From Gnetum montanum (taxonomy: Eukaryota; Streptophyta; Gnetopsida; Gnetales; Gnetaceae), in contig MNCI01008344.1 in NCBI GenBank assembly GCA_015680685.1, positions 50,739 through 114,738 of the forward strand: a stretch of 64,000 nt of DNA, in the 5' to 3' direction. Positions 24,060 through 34,816 of the stretch are shown here, piece by piece (positions within the stretch are counted from its first letter, which is position 1; the number at the start of each line of letters is the position of its first letter). The position numbers were made by a program, and so were the translations under genes. The notes beneath the pieces were generated by a model. It had not been told where the DNA came from and ran no database searches. It worked only from the letters and a program-made list of their open reading frames with translations.

Positions 24060-25850
24060 AATTGTGGGTTGAGTGCATACACCCCAGACTTTTGCAAATG
24101 TGAGATTATAGGGCAACATCTCTTAGGATGGTCATATTGACATATCTCACATCCACTATCATTATTTGTTTCCGAATCCACAACCTCTTCAATGATGGCA
24201 ACTTTGCCCTTACCCTTGCTACGTGCATGTTTAGCTTCTCTCTTTTTTCCTTTTTCACTACCTTGCTCTATAGACTCCTCTACTAATTTAAGAACGATTT
24301 GAAATCCATTGTCTAGGAAANCACACTCTCTCTTTTCTATAACTCACCTTCCTCTTTAGAAACTTGCTCTAATAATCTTTGTACATGATGGATCCTAAGC
24401 TTGAATAGTCTTTATTAGGCATAAGTCCCAAGGGTTCTTCATGTTTCATACCTAAGCTCATCTATGAGATGGTGTAGTTGATCCCTCTGTGAATAACCAT
24501 GGCTAGGAAAATGATGTCATAGTGTATAATATCGACCCATGGTAGCATCCAAGGGCTCATGTCCTCCTTGTTTCCAGCTTTGGATTTGCTTTTGCAGGTT
24601 GGACACTTAGGAGTATGTTTGGTACTTATTGTTGAACAAATCTAACATGGTACTCCACCTACGAATGGATTCTAGTTCTAAGGACTGGTACTAGCTTTCT
24701 ACTTCTTTGATTAGTGTCCATGGAAACAACTTTAATTTCTGCCATTCATTTTCTATGTTTTGTAAGGCACATGCATCATGAAATGCTTGTAGATGATTTT
24801 GAGGATGAACGTTGTATCCCCCTTCAAATCATGGAATATTGTTTATGTCTAATATCTTGATCCTACTATCCTTTTGGTGCCTTTTTGGGATCCTAACGAC
24901 CTTGGTTATGTCTAACAAACTTCGAGTAGCAAGTAGGGGTTCATCGTGATCATCTTGTCTATGGCATCTATGATGCCTTTGTTGTTCCCTACTCTCCCTT
25001 CTTTTATGGTGTGTTTCTCTAGAGTGCCCTCATCCCCTTTCTTGACTATTTTTTCTATGACTTCCATTTCACTTACCCTTATCCTCATGGTATTTTTCTT
25101 TGTGATGCATCTAGATCCTAAAGGAGAGGGTGAAGGAGATGATGAAAGTGAAGAAAAAGGGGGACCGTCACCATGTCGATGCTTGCTTCCTTCTCTTTGG
25201 CGGTTGCAGCCTCGATTATGGTTATGATCGGAATGTCCATCTTTGTCATGTGTTCATGTTCCTTTTTTAGACCCTTTATGTCTGTCGGTACCAGAATTTG
25301 TGTTATGGATAGTTGAGTAAAGATTCTGATACACAACCCCTTGACCGAAGTCAACGAGAGGAACATCATTGTGTGGGTGACTACCTGAGGCAGGTTCACC
25401 ACCTTTATTTTCGCTTAGGACATGTGGGACATTCTGCGACAACTTTCCCTTCATGGATTCATGACATCTCTCCTATTGTAAATTCCTTTGAAGTTATCCC
25501 TCCATGGATTGATACTCTCTCGAGTCATGATCATGCACAACGTACTCTGCCTGTAAGTGCTGCATACAAATTTGTCTGAGATCATGAAGAAGCATGCTCG
25601 GGACTAAGAGATTGGGAGGTAACACTATGTTACCTTATAAATATCACCAACACAGTTGTTCATCCTAGTGGAGGATAAAGGTAAAGTTTGTTATATACTC
25701 ATTGGGATGAACATATACCACGTGAAACTATTGAGGAACTGGTGGATTATCATGTGTACTACACCTCCGATTGTTTCCTGTATCAAACCTAGGTGGTGAA
25801 ACACTTTCATACGAAGAAGGAGAGATGATTTTCTATTTAATGTGCAATTT
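24060..25850 (-). pseudogene. A3 gag
   Basis: The N-terminal motif VVYVHPNEYITNFTFILH-TAG-DEQL is at about 25725-25650, and the ATG expected upstream is lost. A Ser/His/Arg-rich region follows (25400-24940), then the capsid-like region with FEGGYN-type and NNKYQTYS-type motifs (24900-24560), and a zinc knuckle CEICQYDHPKRCC at 24160-24120 with Athila-like spacing CX2CX3HX4C. An N at 24321 and several stops and shifts interrupt it. Confidence 0.82.
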
Positions 25851-25945
25851 ATTATATATATATATATTTTCTTGTAACCAACCCTAAGGGTTGTTCTAAT
25901 GATGAGAAATATTTCCTAAGTTCTAATTAGCACACAAACAACAAA

Positions 25946-25965
25946 GTCCCTAGCAATGACACCAA
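25946..25965 (-). promoter_or_regulatory. A3 primer-binding site
   Basis: Minus strand TTGGTGTCATTGCTAGGGAC adjoins the LTR end CTCATCA. It matches the Athila-type site TTGGCGCCGTTGCCGGGGAC with about five transition-type changes. Confidence 0.75.
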
Positions 25966-26778
25966 TGATGAGCGACGAAGTATCCCTACGCTACACCATA
26001 TGAATACGAGCGTACATGCACAATCTGGTCAAATTTCAAGCACTAAGTGCTTATGTGCCTTTGTGAAACAAGAATGGGTTAATCAATTGTTATGTTTCCA
26101 AGCTTACTTGTATAGCATGATTGTATCGTTAAGTAAACTTGAGGTACATGATTTTTATAGTTTTTATGTCCTAATGCTACAAAGGGAGGAGAGAGATAAG
26201 TAAGTAACTAATTTTGATTTAACTACTCAGCTATGCTTTAACTAGTCCTAACACCAGCATCCGTTCTCACTTTCCGTACACATCCTGAACAAGTGCAAGA
26301 CTACTAGGATTACCAAATGCTAGTCATTACTAAGTTACCAAGTGTTACATGCATGCTCGAAGTGATCATACTGAGTGTGCTTACTTAGGAGAGTTGTAGG
26401 GTAAGAGAGAACATTAATTAACTAAGGAAAGCATTAAGTAACAATATTTAACATTAATTAATCTATTCTGAATGCTGTGAGGTTTATCACAAAGTTCATC
26501 TTTATTGCTTTCCACAAGGTGTGCTCAGGTACAGAATGCTCAAATGAAGATCCGTTCACTTTATGACTCCTACCATGGGCACTCAAAAATAATTCTATCT
26601 CTAGAAAGGGAAAAAGGCAAGAGTTTGGATAGGGGACTAAGACTAACTATGCAAACCAAGTGTGTCCACCTCTTATTTATAGGTAATGAGGTAGGCTACA
26701 ATATTGCGTACGCGATATCACGTGAAAGGCTTCGATATCATGTATGCGATATTGCGAATGCGATATTGTGACTCATCA
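25966..26778 (-). repeat. A3 5' LTR
   Basis: Plus strand from TGATGAGCGACGAAG to GACTCATCA, 813 bases, bordered on the right by the CCTGG target duplicate. U3 on the minus strand begins with an array of GCGATATC-type palindromes (26698-26772), followed by a TATA-like CTATAAATAAG near 26670-26685. Confidence 0.93.
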
Positions 26779-26783
26779 CCTGG

Positions 26784-27905
26784 TTTGTTGGTGTGTCCCT
26801 AATGCAGATCAATTTTGCTTTCTCCAAAATTCTCACAAAGGCCCTTGCAAAGGCCACTATGAAGGCAGATACATAGCCATAAAAATGATGATGGCAGGAT
26901 ACTATTGGTCCATAATATTTAAGGATCTCCACTAGTTTATCCGATCTTGTAAATGATATCAACATGAAGGTGGCATGATCACACATATGGATGGTCCTCA
27001 ATAGTGGATTCAACCACTAGAACCCTTTAACATATGGGGCATAGATTTTATGGATCCCATTACACCCATGTCCAATGGACAGGCCTATATTATCATAGCC
27101 ATTGACTACCGTATCAAATGGGCTGAAGCAGTAGCCATCATTAATTGTACATCATCCACTACTGCTTGATTTGTATAACAACACATTGTAAATAGGTTTG
27201 GGGTGCCACATGCACTAATTTTTGACAATGAAACACACTTCACAGGTACCACTATTCAGAAACTTATGCAATGCTTAGGGGTTGAGCATAAATTAACAAC
27301 ACCCTATTACCCCTAAGCCAACGATTAAGTAGAGGTTACTAACAGTGAGATCACAAAGATTCTAACAAGAACTATTAGCAAATATAGAAGAGATTGGAGC
27401 ATGAAAATTAATGATGCCCTTTGGGCCTACATTGAACATGGAAACTCCATATTGGCTACTTTTGCTATGAGTTTGTGTACAAAAAACTTTCAATGTTCCC
27501 AATTCAATCCGAGCTCTATACACTCTCAACAGCCTATGACCTAGACCTTGACCTAAGTCTAGCACAAAAAGAAAGACTGATCAATGTAAATATGCTAGAT
27601 GAAAATCGATTAGTGGCCCTATTCTTGAATGAAGTGTATAAGGTATTCAACAAACAACAACATGACCTAAGAATCAGAAGGGTCAAACTTTAACTTGGAG
27701 ATAAGGTCCTCTACTAAAACCCCACACACGTTTCTCAAAAAACCAAATTGAAAACATTGTGAAAAGAGCCTTATATAATTGATAAAACCTTTTCTTCTGG
27801 GGCCATGATCATACACAAACTTGAAAGCCCAAAAAGGAAGCAATTGATCAACATCCAATAGGTAAAGCCTTTCTACGAGCCCAAGCAATCCATTAAAACA
27901 AATAG
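26784..27905 (+). pseudogene. A2 integrase
   Basis: Continues A2 after A3. Zinc region: HKGPCKGHYEGRY, GYYWSIIFKDL, then SCK followed by TGA where the last Cys codon should be. Core: WGIDFMDPITPMSNGQAY (Asp), LIFDNETHF (Asp), ANDXVEVTN (Glu; X is a stop). The C-terminal half from 27430 shifts frame and continues almost open to about 27905: YDLDLDLSLAQKERLI, then LRIRRVKL, GDKVLY, EPYIIDKTFSSGAMIIHKL (GPY/F-like module), ending KPFYEPKQS. The C-terminal part is the clearest integrase tail in the window. Confidence 0.88.
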
Positions 27906-29539
27906 CTTAACGAATGAACAACCATGCTCAATTTTTTGAATCTCCTCCTTCCAACTCAGTCATGGGGGATATGGCCATCCATGCTAATCATATACATGGC
28001 TCCTTAGTTTTTCTATTTTTTTTAAACATTTTTATTTTCACAAATTTTTTATTTTACACCTTTTTTATTTTAAAATTTTTTTCTATTTTACACCATTTTT
28101 TATTTTATAGCATCATTAGTACATATAAATTTTTCCTGAATATTTTACACTTTCTTATATATTTTACTTTATTTTAGTGTAATTTTCTAATTTCTATTAA
28201 TAAATGTGCTTTGTGCTAATGAGACACAATGGTACTATAGCTATTGCTAATGGTGGTTTGTGCTTAATGATTTTGTTTACTAATGTCTGGCTTCTATTTT
28301 TGAATTTTTGTACTAATGACTAAGGCATGGTTGCTTTTTCATGCAATAGGTAGGGAGTCCACGACATTCACCCATCCACAAAAATCTATGATTTTCCTCG
28401 TTTTGGGAATATGAAGTGTCTTTCATTAAATAAACCTTTAATAAATTTGTGACCTTGGTGGTTTCTAGAATTAGGAAGGATTCAAGGGTTTGCACAGGGT
28501 ATGACTTCAAGGGAACTCAATACTCTTTGTACTCTTCTACATACTTGGTTGCATGACTATTTTTATGGATTTATTACCATTCTGTGTTGACCATAAACAA
28601 GAAGTTAAATAAGTCTTTGCATGGTGTGGTTCCCATCCAAACAAAAAATAAAAGATGAAAGGAAACAAAAAGAAAAGAGAGAGAATATATATATATATAT
28701 ATTGGTGGGAATTCAAAGCACACCCTTAGAAAAATAAATAGGCTACAAGCATTGGTTATGGAACTAGAAAGACATGTTACCTATGCCTCAAGATCCCCTC
28801 TAACTAAGGCCCTCTCTAACTTTCTACTTCTCTTTTCTTCTTCTTAAGAAATCTTGGTTATTCTATGGGAGCACTCTTGTGTCTCAAGGGGGTGGATTAG
28901 TCTTGAAGTGTGATGCGAAGTCACTGAAAGTGGTTGGTTTTGGTCTAGACCGAGGATGGATCTTCTTAGGTCATTTACACACAAATCCATAAGAGACTTC
29001 TTATGCCCTCAATTTGGAACTCCATTCCACCTTCTCTATCATCCTTCATGTTTCTCATAACTCCCCTCACTGCCACTGTCCATGTTCTTGTTCAGTGTCT
29101 TTGTCTAATGTACTTGAATTCTTTGGTAGAATCTTCTAGGTTTTGGTCCTTAACTTTCACGAACCATTAATCACATATGGGGCCCATGGACTCCTTGGGT
29201 TAAGGTTATGCAAGGGCAAACATCACATGTTTCTGGTATGGGGAGGATCCACTTGCATATCTCTTGGTTGAGTTTGTTAAGCACCTTATCCTTAGGAATT
29301 TTTGTAATCAGAATCTTTTGTGCATCCATCTTCTACATCAGACCATGTGCTCCTTTAAGTACTTTCTTCAATTCACACATTTTCCATCAAAGTTTTAAAA
29401 TTTTGAGCTTTCAAAGACCCTCTTCAATGATTTCATCATATTTTTGGCTTTTTTAGGACTCCATAGACCCCAAATTCATTCAAAAACTCATATTTTTTAA
29501 AATATTCAAATTTCAATATTTCATTTACAAACCCCATGA
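27906..29539 (+). other. A2 3' region
   Basis: Starts with the coding remnant QFFESPPSNSVMGDMAIHAN at 27935-27990 shared with A1 and A3, then a T-rich tract. It contains a TA microsatellite at 28687-28704, a conserved block with GACTTCAAGGGAACTCAAT (28502), and the CTCCTTTAAGTACTTTC block (29348) that is also in A1. No conserved long reading frame is visible. Confidence 0.65.
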
Positions 29540-29612
29540 ATGGATCCCCATTGATGAAGCACATGTGTATACATAGCCCCATTAATGCAGCACAAAAATC
29601 CTATATATATGC
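29540..29612 (+). promoter_or_regulatory. A2 internal U3-like promoter
   Basis: Two CCCCATT(G/A)ATG.AGCAC copies (29546 and 29578) separated by CATAGCCCC, then TATA box CCTATATATATGC (29600-29612). The A2 3' LTR U3 has the same succession: CCCCATTGACATAGCCCCA then GTCTATAAATAC. The leader after it (29640-29784) matches the A1 leader after its own internal promoter. Functional role inferred. Confidence 0.58.
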
Positions 29613-29784
29613 ATGACCCCCTTTGAAAATTTTCACATTTTCTCTCAAATGCCCATAGAGTTTTTGCAGTTTTCAGAGTCTAAAACCTTCAAGAGCCCAT
29701 AACTTCCTAACTATTTGTTTGAATTGTTCAGTTCTTTGACCCTATAGCTCCTAGAGGTAAGCTCTTAGTAGTGGGGGCTACAAA

Positions 29785-29996
29785 NNNNNNNNNNNNNNNN
29801 NNNNNNNNNNNNNNNNNNNNNNNNNNNNNNNNNNNNNNNNNNNNNNNNNNNNNNNNNNNNNNNNNNNNNNNNNNNNNNNNNNNNNNNNNNNNNNNNNNNN
29901 NNNNNNNNNNNNNNNNNNNNNNNNNNNNNNNNNNNNNNNNNNNNNNNNNNNNNNNNNNNNNNNNNNNNNNNNNNNNNNNNNNNNNNNNNNNNNNNN
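29785..29996. other. Assembly gap (212 N)
   Basis: Unknown bases in the leader between the internal promoter and the LTR remnant. The length is uncertain, so the missing part of the LTR ending at 30289 may lie here. Confidence 0.99.
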
Positions 29997-30289
29997 TGAT
30001 GCTAGGTTAATTAAGGCTTAGTTAGTTAGTTAAAGTTAGTTAATTAGTCTCTTCACCCTTCACCTCATTAGCATAGGATATAAAACATAAAAGACATAAA
30101 AATCACATACCTCAAACTTACTTAACCATACAACCATGACAAACACAAGTAAGTCTGGAAAGACAACGAACGATTAACCTTAAGTGTTCCATAAGGCGTG
30201 CAGGCACTTAGTCTGTGGAGTTCGACTGGATCACGTGTGTAACGCTCGTATTCATATGGTTGAGTGTAGGGGTACCTTGCCACTCATCA
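29997..30289 (+). repeat. 3' part of an A-family LTR, probably a solo LTR within A2
   Basis: Ends GGGGTACCTTGCCACTCATCA, the standard A-family LTR terminus. The sequence before it (CTCAAACTTACTTAACC, CATATGGTTGAGTGTAGGGG) matches the U5 half of the others. It is followed by GCCATGATC rather than a TTGG-type primer site, so it is not a normal 5' LTR. Homologous DNA in A1 and A3 continues at this point without any LTR. I infer a solo insertion whose start lies in the gap. Confidence 0.68.
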
Positions 30290-30396
30290 GCCATGATCTA
30301 ACAGTAGCCAAGTATAACTAATGAATGAGATAAGGTATCCAAATATTCTAAGTTACACATTATATCTACTAATCCACGAATGTGTTGTGATCATAG

Positions 30397-33241
30397 ATGG
30401 TACCAAAAGACAAACATACATACGAAGGAGGACCATCTCAACCACGAGAAAAATAGACAAGAATGGGAAGGGGCCAAGAATAGGCCTAGGAAGAACCAAT
30501 CACAACCCATGCCATGGGACCTCTTAGGGAAGAGGCCAAAGTGGAGTCTATTCATCAGATTCCAAAAGAGGTGGTAGCACCCACTAGGATGAGGCACCAA
30601 CTCAGCAAGGAAGCCTTAAGGTAACCTCGATGAAATCCTGCCTAACCCAAATTAGATCAAGGGAGTCCAGAAAATAGTGATTCAAGAGTTGAACTTCGAC
30701 TATTTCTTGGAGCAAGCCCCTAAAGAAATATAGGACCAACTAAAGACCTCTCCCAAGTGGCCAATTATCACTTCCATCAGGGAGTGGTATATGGGAGAGA
30801 TGTTTCGATTTTGGAACAGTAGGAAGGTTGGTTCAATGGTTAAGATTAAGAATATTTTAGTGTCCTACTTGGTGTAATCCATTGCAAAGGCACTTGGATT
30901 ACCTAAAATTGGATCAAATCTCACCAAGATTTCAATGCAAGAAAATCCTAGCATTAAAAAGGAATGGGTTTAGTAGCGTTATGATGTCGACCATAAGGAG
31001 TACAACATGCTTACACTAGTAGAAAGAATCTATTACAAGATTTTAGCCTTCCACCTAAATCCCATAGTGAGGCCCAGTACAATTAATGCCTTTTCTACCT
31101 GTGCATGTGCCACTTTGAGTGGAAGATTCCAAATCAACCTTCCACAACTAATTTATCTAGAGATAGAGAAGCGGTTTAAGGAAAATGAATATGCAAGGAA
31201 GGCACTCCCCTTCCCATGCCTCATCAAAAAACTATGTCAAAGGGAAGAAATAACCCATTATACTAATGATCCTATCTAACGTGCTTTGACCACTAATTGG
31301 GTGGAGATGATGAAGGATAAAACTCCTACAACAATAATTTAAGAAAAGGAGCAATAATCACCACCTCCACTTGCCACTCAAAAAATAGTGCTGGACATTA
31401 CTACAACATCCCAATGATTGTGTGAGTTCCAAGAATGGCTCTTGAGAAAGCAAGAGTAACAGGAAAGTGCAAGTGGTGTAGACCCATCTATGTACTAGCC
31501 CATGATGACTCACCTAAATGAGGTGGCCCAAACAGTCAGCTAAATGGAGGGAGGTGGATCCATTTTCTTTGCCCAACAAATGTAGTTGTTCATGAGGTCG
31601 AATCCTAGCACCAGGGAGGTAATAGTATCTCTCTCAAAATAGCAGCAACTCTCAGAAATTTCTAGGAATATTGCAACCTTTTCAATGCACTTAGAGGAGG
31701 GTGAGTGTGCAACAGTACTATTGATGTAGCACCAAGGATAAGAAACAATAGCAGAGGTGGTTGCTAATAGAATTACTAAGACACTCAATGCACCTGCAAC
31801 ATCTATACTAGACATCACTACACTTAAAGATGTACAAACATCTGCAGAGACCATAAGCAATAGACTAAGTGCAACATAGCATGAATAATTGTTGGACCAA
31901 CTAGTAGGAATCAAGAAATTTCTTTTAGATGTCTTTGACCTTCTAGATAGTATAATTGCAACCCAATCAAAGATGCTAGAGGCAAGGGGCAAGAATATTA
32001 TTTTGGAAGGATAACTCAAAATAACCAAGGAGCTAAATGAACGCTTGGCCACGGAAGTTGTTAAATTGAGAGCCTAAACTGCTAACCCTACATTTATCAA
32101 ACCAACATTAACAAGAAATGAAGCTCTTGAATAGCTTCACACCATGTTGAAAGGGGTTGAGGATGTGATGGAAATAGCATTAGTCTACTGATCCTTGGCA
32201 AAGGCCACCCAACATAAAATTTAGAAGGCCTTAGATCTGATCTGTTAAGAGAATGTACAACTAACTGCAGAAAATCATCACTTGCAAAACATTGATGCAC
32301 ATAAACAATAATTGACTGATTTTATCCATTAATTAAAGGAGCAACTAACTAGAGAAAATATAGAGTTAAGGAGATTGGCAGCCAAGAACAGAAACCTCTC
32401 GATGGAGGAGGTCTATGCCCTTCACCAAAAGACTACAATAATAGTGGTTGCTTGGAAATCAGAGGCTCTCAAATTTGAGAGAGTCAAAAATTACTAGAAA
32501 GACTAAGTTGGCCTACAAAAAGAAATAAATGAGAAAAAAATTCAAGTGGAAAAGGCAAAGGTGAATGAGATCCTCCAACAACTCCAACAAGGATGCAAAT
32601 TATGGCAACCCATCATTGATGAGATTGATCAATAAAATAAAGCAAAAATTTTCCTAAAGGAGTTGTAGATAGAGGAGATGATCAAATACATGGAGTTTGC
32701 CAATCTCCAATATGGAAACCTTGCTATGTTAACTACTAAACAATTGTAGTCAAAATTGGAAAAGCAGGTGGGTAGCTCATACTTCTTATACGAGATTGAG
32801 TTCAAGCACCACAATGACACCAAGTAAAAGCTTGCAGTGGTAAACACTAAACTCAAGGTTATCAAGAGCAAATACGCTAATCAGAGATTGACTACAGAGA
32901 GCCTGGCCAAAGGAATGAATAACCACTATGAGCTACAAAATACAATCAAGGTGTTCAATGTCAAATGCAAACAATTCGCTACCTAGTTCCTCAATGTTGA
33001 GGAGTTGTTTCCATTAATGCTTTGTTTGTGGGATATCTCCATTCAAACCCACATTGGCGATGGTGCATGGACTTTGAATGATCCTTAGAGCAAGGCAAAG
33101 AAGATGAAGGAATTAATGGATGCTTTTCACCTTCCATCAAAGGCAACAGCTATGATAAGATAGCCATAGCCTCCTCAACCATTGTGCATGCCCGAAGCTA
33201 GTGAAGGTCCTTCAGAAACTCCATTGCCTAGGACTGTTTGA
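30397..33241 (+). pseudogene. A2 accessory ORF: putative plant transposon protein domain plus coiled coil
   Basis: Starts MVPKDKHTYEGG at 30397, continues HAMGPLREEAKVESI, and shifts frame near 30618. One frame then holds to TGA at 33239-33241. N-terminal domain (about 30660-31280): QELNFDYFLEQ, WPIITSIREWYMGE, FRFWNSRK, YDVDHKEYN, RPSTINAFSTC, YARKALPFPCLIKKLCQRE. This pattern resembles the family annotated as putative plant transposon protein (Pfam PF20167, by memory). After an acidic/Gln-rich link the C-terminal half (31540-33000) is helical and heptad-rich (ITKELNERLATEVVKL, NIELRRLAAKNRNL), typical of a coiled coil. About 35 in-frame stops occur, nearly all TAG/TAA at Gln-like sites or TGA at Arg-like sites, with almost no further frameshift. 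That indicates long conservation of the frame before decay. Function unknown. Confidence 0.7.
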
Positions 33242-33476
33242 TCTTCTCAACCATATTCATATCATCAAAGGATGTGCTATCCAATTTGAGTAGTCATATC
33301 ATAGTGTTCAATTTTATGTCATCAATGCTACAAATTTTTTAATGATGTCGATTTGTACACTCAAGCACTCAGTTTTTTTGTGTCAGTTTGTTGTGTCAAG
33401 TGTCAATCAATAGTCCCATACCTTCCCAATTTTGTAAGGTAACTATAGGATTAGTTTTCATTCAATCGTGGGGCTA

Positions 33477-34357
33477 TGATGAAGCATCAAAGTGTTGCAT
33501 CAATGTGGCCTTGTCTATGAGCCCTCATTGACATGGTGTTGCCTTGTCAACTAGGTTGTGTGAACCGAGCATTTGCTACATTTATAAGGCCCCATTGACA
33601 TAGCCCCACAATAAAGTCTATAAATACAATGCTTCCACTGTGTAAAAGGGAAGTTTTTTTGAAGAGCTTAGTGAAGTTCTTATAGTTTGTTCATTTGAAA
33701 GTTAGAATATTTTTTGAGTGCTCACAATAAGAGTCAGAAAGTGTACAAATCTTTATTTGAGCATTGATGTACCTAAGCACACTAGTGTGAATGACAATAA
33801 AAATGAACCTTTTGATCAAACCTTACAACACTTGGAATAGATTAATGATTTATTTTTGCATTTATCATTTTCATTAATCATGTAATTAATTAAGATAATT
33901 AAGGATTTAATTAATTAACTAATTAAGCTAAATAGATTAAACACATAAGTATGACTACTTCGAGCATAACATACAGTACTTGGTAATCCCAAGAGCACTT
34001 AACACTTGTTGTATGCATTTAGGATGTGTATAGAATGTGGGACCAGATGCTTATGTTAGGATAGTTAGTTATTAATTAGTAATCAAATTAGTTTAGTTGG
34101 TTAATAAATTGAGTTTCAACTTGTTATTAATCATAGGCAAATAAAATATAAAATAATAAAAATCATGTGCCCCAATTACACTTAACCATACAACTAAGCT
34201 TTACAAGTGTAGTTGGGAAGACAATGATTGTCATGATTAGATTTTATTTCTTGGAACCAGTGTACTTAAGAACTTAAGGTCTACAAAATTCAACCATATT
34301 GTGCATGAATGCAAGTAATTCATATGGTTGGGCATAGGGTATACTCGTCACTCATCA
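33477..34357 (+). repeat. A2 3' LTR with polypurine tract
   Basis: Polypurine-like TCGTGGGGCTA (33466-33476) precedes TGATGAAGCATC. The LTR ends CGTCACTCATCA at 34357, 881 bases. U3 carries CATTGACAT and TTGTCAACTAGG-type short repeats. The TATA box is GTCTATAAATAC near 33615. The next five bases are TCAAT, and the matching left target copy is not in view. Confidence 0.88.
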
Positions 34358-34816
34358 TCAATATAATGAGTATACAAAAAGTTGATTTGAGATCTTCTTA
34401 TTAAGTGTGGTGATGTAACCATAGAATTCTCAATATAATGAGTATACAAAATGTTGATTTTGGAATCATCAATAAAAGAGTTGATTTAAAAATTTTGAAC
34501 ATGGTAGGTTACTCGAGATATGAATCTAATGTTTAAATAATAATGTTGGTAGTAACAGATTTCAATGTATTGATTGAAAAGAAATTTTTAATTGTACTAT
34601 TGAAATAATGGATAAGTGGAACATATATTATGCATTCTTAAAATAGATGTATAAGGTTTTACAAATTATGGTAAATATTTATGATTTAAAACTATTTCTT
34701 TGTTATGTGTCTTTTGATGTTGCTGGCAGGAATGTATATATAAAAGAGTTGCACTTGATTCCAAACATAGTGAGTATTCAATTGCATTAGCGTTAGCACA
34801 TAAATCTAAGGACAGT
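34358..34816. other. AT-rich flank left of the response-regulator remnant
   Basis: Contains a direct repeat, TCAATATAATGAGTATACAA at 34358 and again near 34431. No coding domain recognised. Confidence 0.5.

Larger units (their letters stand above)
17046..26778 (-). mobile_element. A3: complete Athila-like element nested in A2
   Basis: Flanked by LTRs at 17046-17865 and 25966-26778, and by a perfect five-base target duplication CCTGG at 17041-17045 and 26779-26783. On the minus strand it contains primer site, gag, protease, RT, RNase H, integrase and a 3' region of about 1.95 kb ending in a G-rich polypurine tract. At 9.7 kb it is the only A-family copy with both ends and a target duplication. 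It lacks a readable accessory ORF. LTRs differ at roughly one base in ten by eye, so the insertion is old, yet it is younger than A2. Confidence 0.95.
15465..34357 (+). mobile_element. A2: plus-strand Athila-like element, split by A3 and a solo LTR
   Basis: Visible parts are 15465-17045 (RT, RNase H), 26784-29784 (integrase, 3' region, internal promoter), 30290-33476 (accessory ORF, polypurine tract) and 33477-34357 (3' LTR). Coding continuity across the A3 insertion is exact: TDGL-V on the left joins CWCVPNADQF on the right after removal of one CCTGG copy. The 5' LTR, gag and protease are missing, because the left edge is where A1 inserted. I infer that the accessory ORF belongs to A2, since A1 has the same order. 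An alternative is a separate small element between the LTRs ending at 30289 and 34357. Confidence 0.7.

Noticed and set aside
28687-28704. TA-repeat as possible promoter
   Set aside because: Simple microsatellite within the A2 3' region, not aligned with any reading frame or with TATA positions in relatives.
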